From assembly GCA_905214995.1 (NCBI GenBank), contig CAJMOT010000023.1:1-23804 (forward strand): DNA of 23,804 bases, given 5' to 3'. The translations under genes and the position numbers were made by a program. The notes under the pieces were generated by a model. It was not told where the DNA came from. It searched no databases and worked only from the letters and a program-made list of their open reading frames with translations. The DNA is from an uncultured bacterium. Lineage in GTDB: Bacteria > Verrucomicrobiota > Verrucomicrobiia > Opitutales > Intestinicryptomonadaceae. This document shows positions 22,457 through 23,804 of this stretch, piece by piece (within the stretch, counting starts at the first letter, position 1; each line of letters begins with the position of its first letter).

Positions 22457-23185
22457 TCACGCGCAGCCGGTCAGGCCGCCGTCTATTGTGAGGGTTTGGC
22501 CAGTTATGTAGGAGGAGGCGCCGGAGGCGAGGAAGAGGGCGGCTTCGGCCACTTCTTCGGGCTTGCCGAAGCGCTTTAACGCTATTCTCTCCCTTTGCCT
22601 GGCGGCGATATCGCGCGGAATTTTGGCGGTCATGTCGGTCTCTATGAATCCCGGGCAGATCGCGTTTGCGCGTATGCCCTTCGCTCCGAGTTCCGCGGCG
22701 CATGCCCTCGCGAGGGCGCACAGCGCCCCCTTGCTCGCCGCGTAATTCGCCTGCCCCGCGACCCCCACGAGCGCGGAGACCGACGACACGAAAATTATCG
22801 AGCCCGACTTTTTCGAGTACATTTTCCTTGCCGCGCATTTTGTCCACGCGAACGCTCCGTCGAGGTTTGTGTCGAGCACTTCGCGCCACGAGGATTGCGG
22901 CATAGTCATCATGAATCCGTCGCGCGTTATTCCGGCGTTGTTTACGAGAACGTCTATCGCGCCGCTCTCGGAATATATTTTGTCGACCGCTTCGGCTATG
23001 GCGACGGGGTCGCCCTGGGGACAGCGCAGCGCGAAGGCTCCGGTTTCGGCGGCGAGCTCTGCCGCGGCGGATTCGGAGTTCGCGTACGTAAAATAAACTT
23101 TGGCGCCCGCGGCGGCGAACCTTTTGACTATCGCCGCGCCTATGCCGCGGGAGCCGCCCGTGACTATTGCGATTTTGTCTTTCAT
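22457..23185 (-). CDS. fabG: 3-oxoacyl-ACP reductase, FabG type (short-chain dehydrogenase)
   Basis: A 242-residue NADPH-dependent short-chain dehydrogenase that reduces 3-oxoacyl-ACP to 3-hydroxyacyl-ACP. The cofactor loop TGGSRGIG is at 9-16, NNAG at 82-85, and the catalytic set is Asn107, Ser135, Tyr148 and Lys152 (NYAASK). The C-terminal ITGQTLTIDGGL is the FabG signature. The usual Asp after the third strand (often VDVTD) is replaced by CPQGDP, a mild deviation. It starts 1 nt after the thioesterase stop, so the two are co-transcribed. Together with the convergent fabZ-type gene it suggests a shared acyl-chain pathway. Confidence 0.88.
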   Translation of the reverse strand: MKDKIAIVTGGSRGIGAAIVKRFAAAGAKVYFTYANSESAAAELAAETGAFALRCPQGDPVAIAEAVDKIYSESGAIDVLVNNAGITRDGFMMTMPQSSWREVLDTNLDGAFAWTKCAARKMYSKKSGSIIFVSSVSALVGVAGQANYAASKGALCALARACAAELGAKGIRANAICPGFIETDMTAKIPRDIAARQRERIALKRFGKPEEVAEAALFLASGASSYITGQTLTIDGGLTGCA

Positions 23186-23186
23186 G

Positions 23187-23609
23187 TCATTTTAACCGCC
23201 GGTATTTTTCCATAATCTCCGGCGCGAATTCTCTCAGAAGCTTCATCGTCCGCATGTTTGCGAGCGCGCAGACGCATTCTCCGCAAGCGTGGAGCGCGCC
23301 GGTTTCGGCGTTGCGCAGCTCGTGGGAAAATTCCAGCCTTCCGGAAAAGGCGTCGTCGATTTTATGCCGCGTGAGCAGTTCGAGCCTGTCGCCGATTCTC
23401 ACGGGGGCGAAGTATTCGCACGAATTTCTTACGACGGGAACGGCGATGTCGAGGCGGCGGGCGTCGTCGAGGCTGAGGACTTCGTTCATTATCGAGAGCC
23501 TTCCGCGCTCGAACCACTCGAAGTACACGCAGTTGTGGACCACCCCCATGATGTCGATGTCCCGAAATTCGGGCGCCACCGCGAGCCTGCGCGTTATCCT
23601 CCGGGGCAT
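23187..23609 (-). CDS. Hot-dog acyl-CoA/acyl-ACP thioesterase, 4-hydroxybenzoyl-CoA thioesterase (4HBT/YbgC) type
   Basis: A 140-residue hot-dog thioesterase. EFRDIDIMGVVHNCVYFEWFERGR (from residue 14) is the 4HBT motif, with Asp19 as the likely catalytic residue ahead of the GVVH turn. Such enzymes release acyl or aroyl groups from CoA or ACP. The ATG at 23609 was chosen because it aligns with family starts and overlaps the upstream stop by 1 nt (TAATG); an in-frame ATG at the window edge would add 65 arginine-rich residues that are antisense-like. The tight fabG junction indicates an operon. Confidence 0.82.
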   Translation of the reverse strand: MPRRITRRLAVAPEFRDIDIMGVVHNCVYFEWFERGRLSIMNEVLSLDDARRLDIAVPVVRNSCEYFAPVRIGDRLELLTRHKIDDAFSGRLEFSHELRNAETGALHACGECVCALANMRTMKLLREFAPEIMEKYRRLK

Positions 23610-23804
23610 TACTGCTGCATTCCCCTTACAAGGCTTTCGGAGACCGTCATCGGGCGGGAGACCGTGAATATGTCCGGTTCCCCTCCGGCGGCGGAGGAGA
23701 GCTCGAGCGACGGGTACGCGAAGTCCGATTTTATGAGCGCGAGCCCGATGTTGTCGCCGAGCTGCGTCGAGCGCATGGCGATTTTGACTTCCCCTATATC
23801 GCAT
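23609..23804 (-). CDS. 3' end of an upstream gene, possibly with a GcvT/YgfZ-like C-terminal barrel
   Basis: Only the last 64 residues are in the window, ending with TAA at 23611-23609. The visible stretch IGEVKIAMRSTQLGDNIGLALIKS resembles the second beta-barrel of aminomethyltransferase GcvT and folate-binding YgfZ proteins, where the family has a G-x-VTS-xx-SPTLGxxIALAYV pattern. The match is loose and the last 25 residues are not recognised. Its 1-nt stop/start overlap with the thioesterase shows it is the first visible gene of the - strand operon. The true identity needs the sequence beyond the window. Confidence 0.4.
   Translation of the reverse strand, partial: CDIGEVKIAMRSTQLGDNIGLALIKSDFAYPSLELSSAAGGEPDIFTVSRPMTVSESLVRGMQQ

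Noticed and set aside
1..23804. CRISPR array, insertion sequence, prophage or rRNA operon
   Set aside because: No regularly spaced repeats, transposase, integrase, phage structural gene or rRNA sequence was found on reading both strands.

Overview
The window (about 60% GC, tightly packed operons, few strong Shine-Dalgarno sites) most likely comes from a Gram-negative member of the Verrucomicrobiota, perhaps near Opitutae. The reasons are two proteins with PEP-CTERM sorting tails, a secreted DUF1080-type protein, an RND efflux pump with a lipoprotein-like adaptor, and bacterial tRNAs without encoded CCA. The taxonomic call is inference; no rRNA gene is present.

Layout: 1-3165 carries, on +, the 3' part of an HdrD/GlcF-like CCG protein that has lost most cluster cysteines, a class II aldolase and an OPA-like MFS transporter, closed by a symmetric terminator. 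3299-7669 on - is tex, a small exported protein and a secreted DUF1080-PHP fusion. 7795-10930 on - holds two paralogous PEP-CTERM proteins, each with its own terminator and a promoter-like site. 11096-12879 on + is a translationally coupled Nudix / DciA-like / nitrilase trio. 13028-17285 on - is a two-gene RND efflux operon. 17485-18119 has tRNA-Ala(GGC) and tRNA-Gln(TTG) on + and tRNA-Thr(CGT) on -.

18226-21772 on + is a compact five-gene set: VTT/TVP38 membrane protein, PlsC-type acyltransferase, FabZ-type dehydratase, a flavoprotein-SCP2 fusion and a hexapeptide O-acetyltransferase. It faces a convergent - set (fabG, a hot-dog thioesterase and the 3' end of a possibly GcvT/YgfZ-like gene) that runs off the window. 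FabZ, FabG, thioesterase and acyltransferase together suggest a dedicated acyl-chain or lipid pathway, possibly the edge of an aryl-polyene-like locus, but no ketosynthase or carrier protein is visible here.

Between these two sets, 21773-22456 is AT-richer and mostly non-coding by usual criteria. It holds an unannotated 46-codon ORF just downstream of a perfect 12-bp inverted repeat that overlaps a TATACT box, a broken membrane-protein remnant, and a 76-codon open frame without a start. The most unusual items are the cysteine-stripped CCG protein, the flavoprotein-SCP2 fusion in its lipid operon, the DUF1080-PHP fusion, and the small ORF with its inverted repeat.
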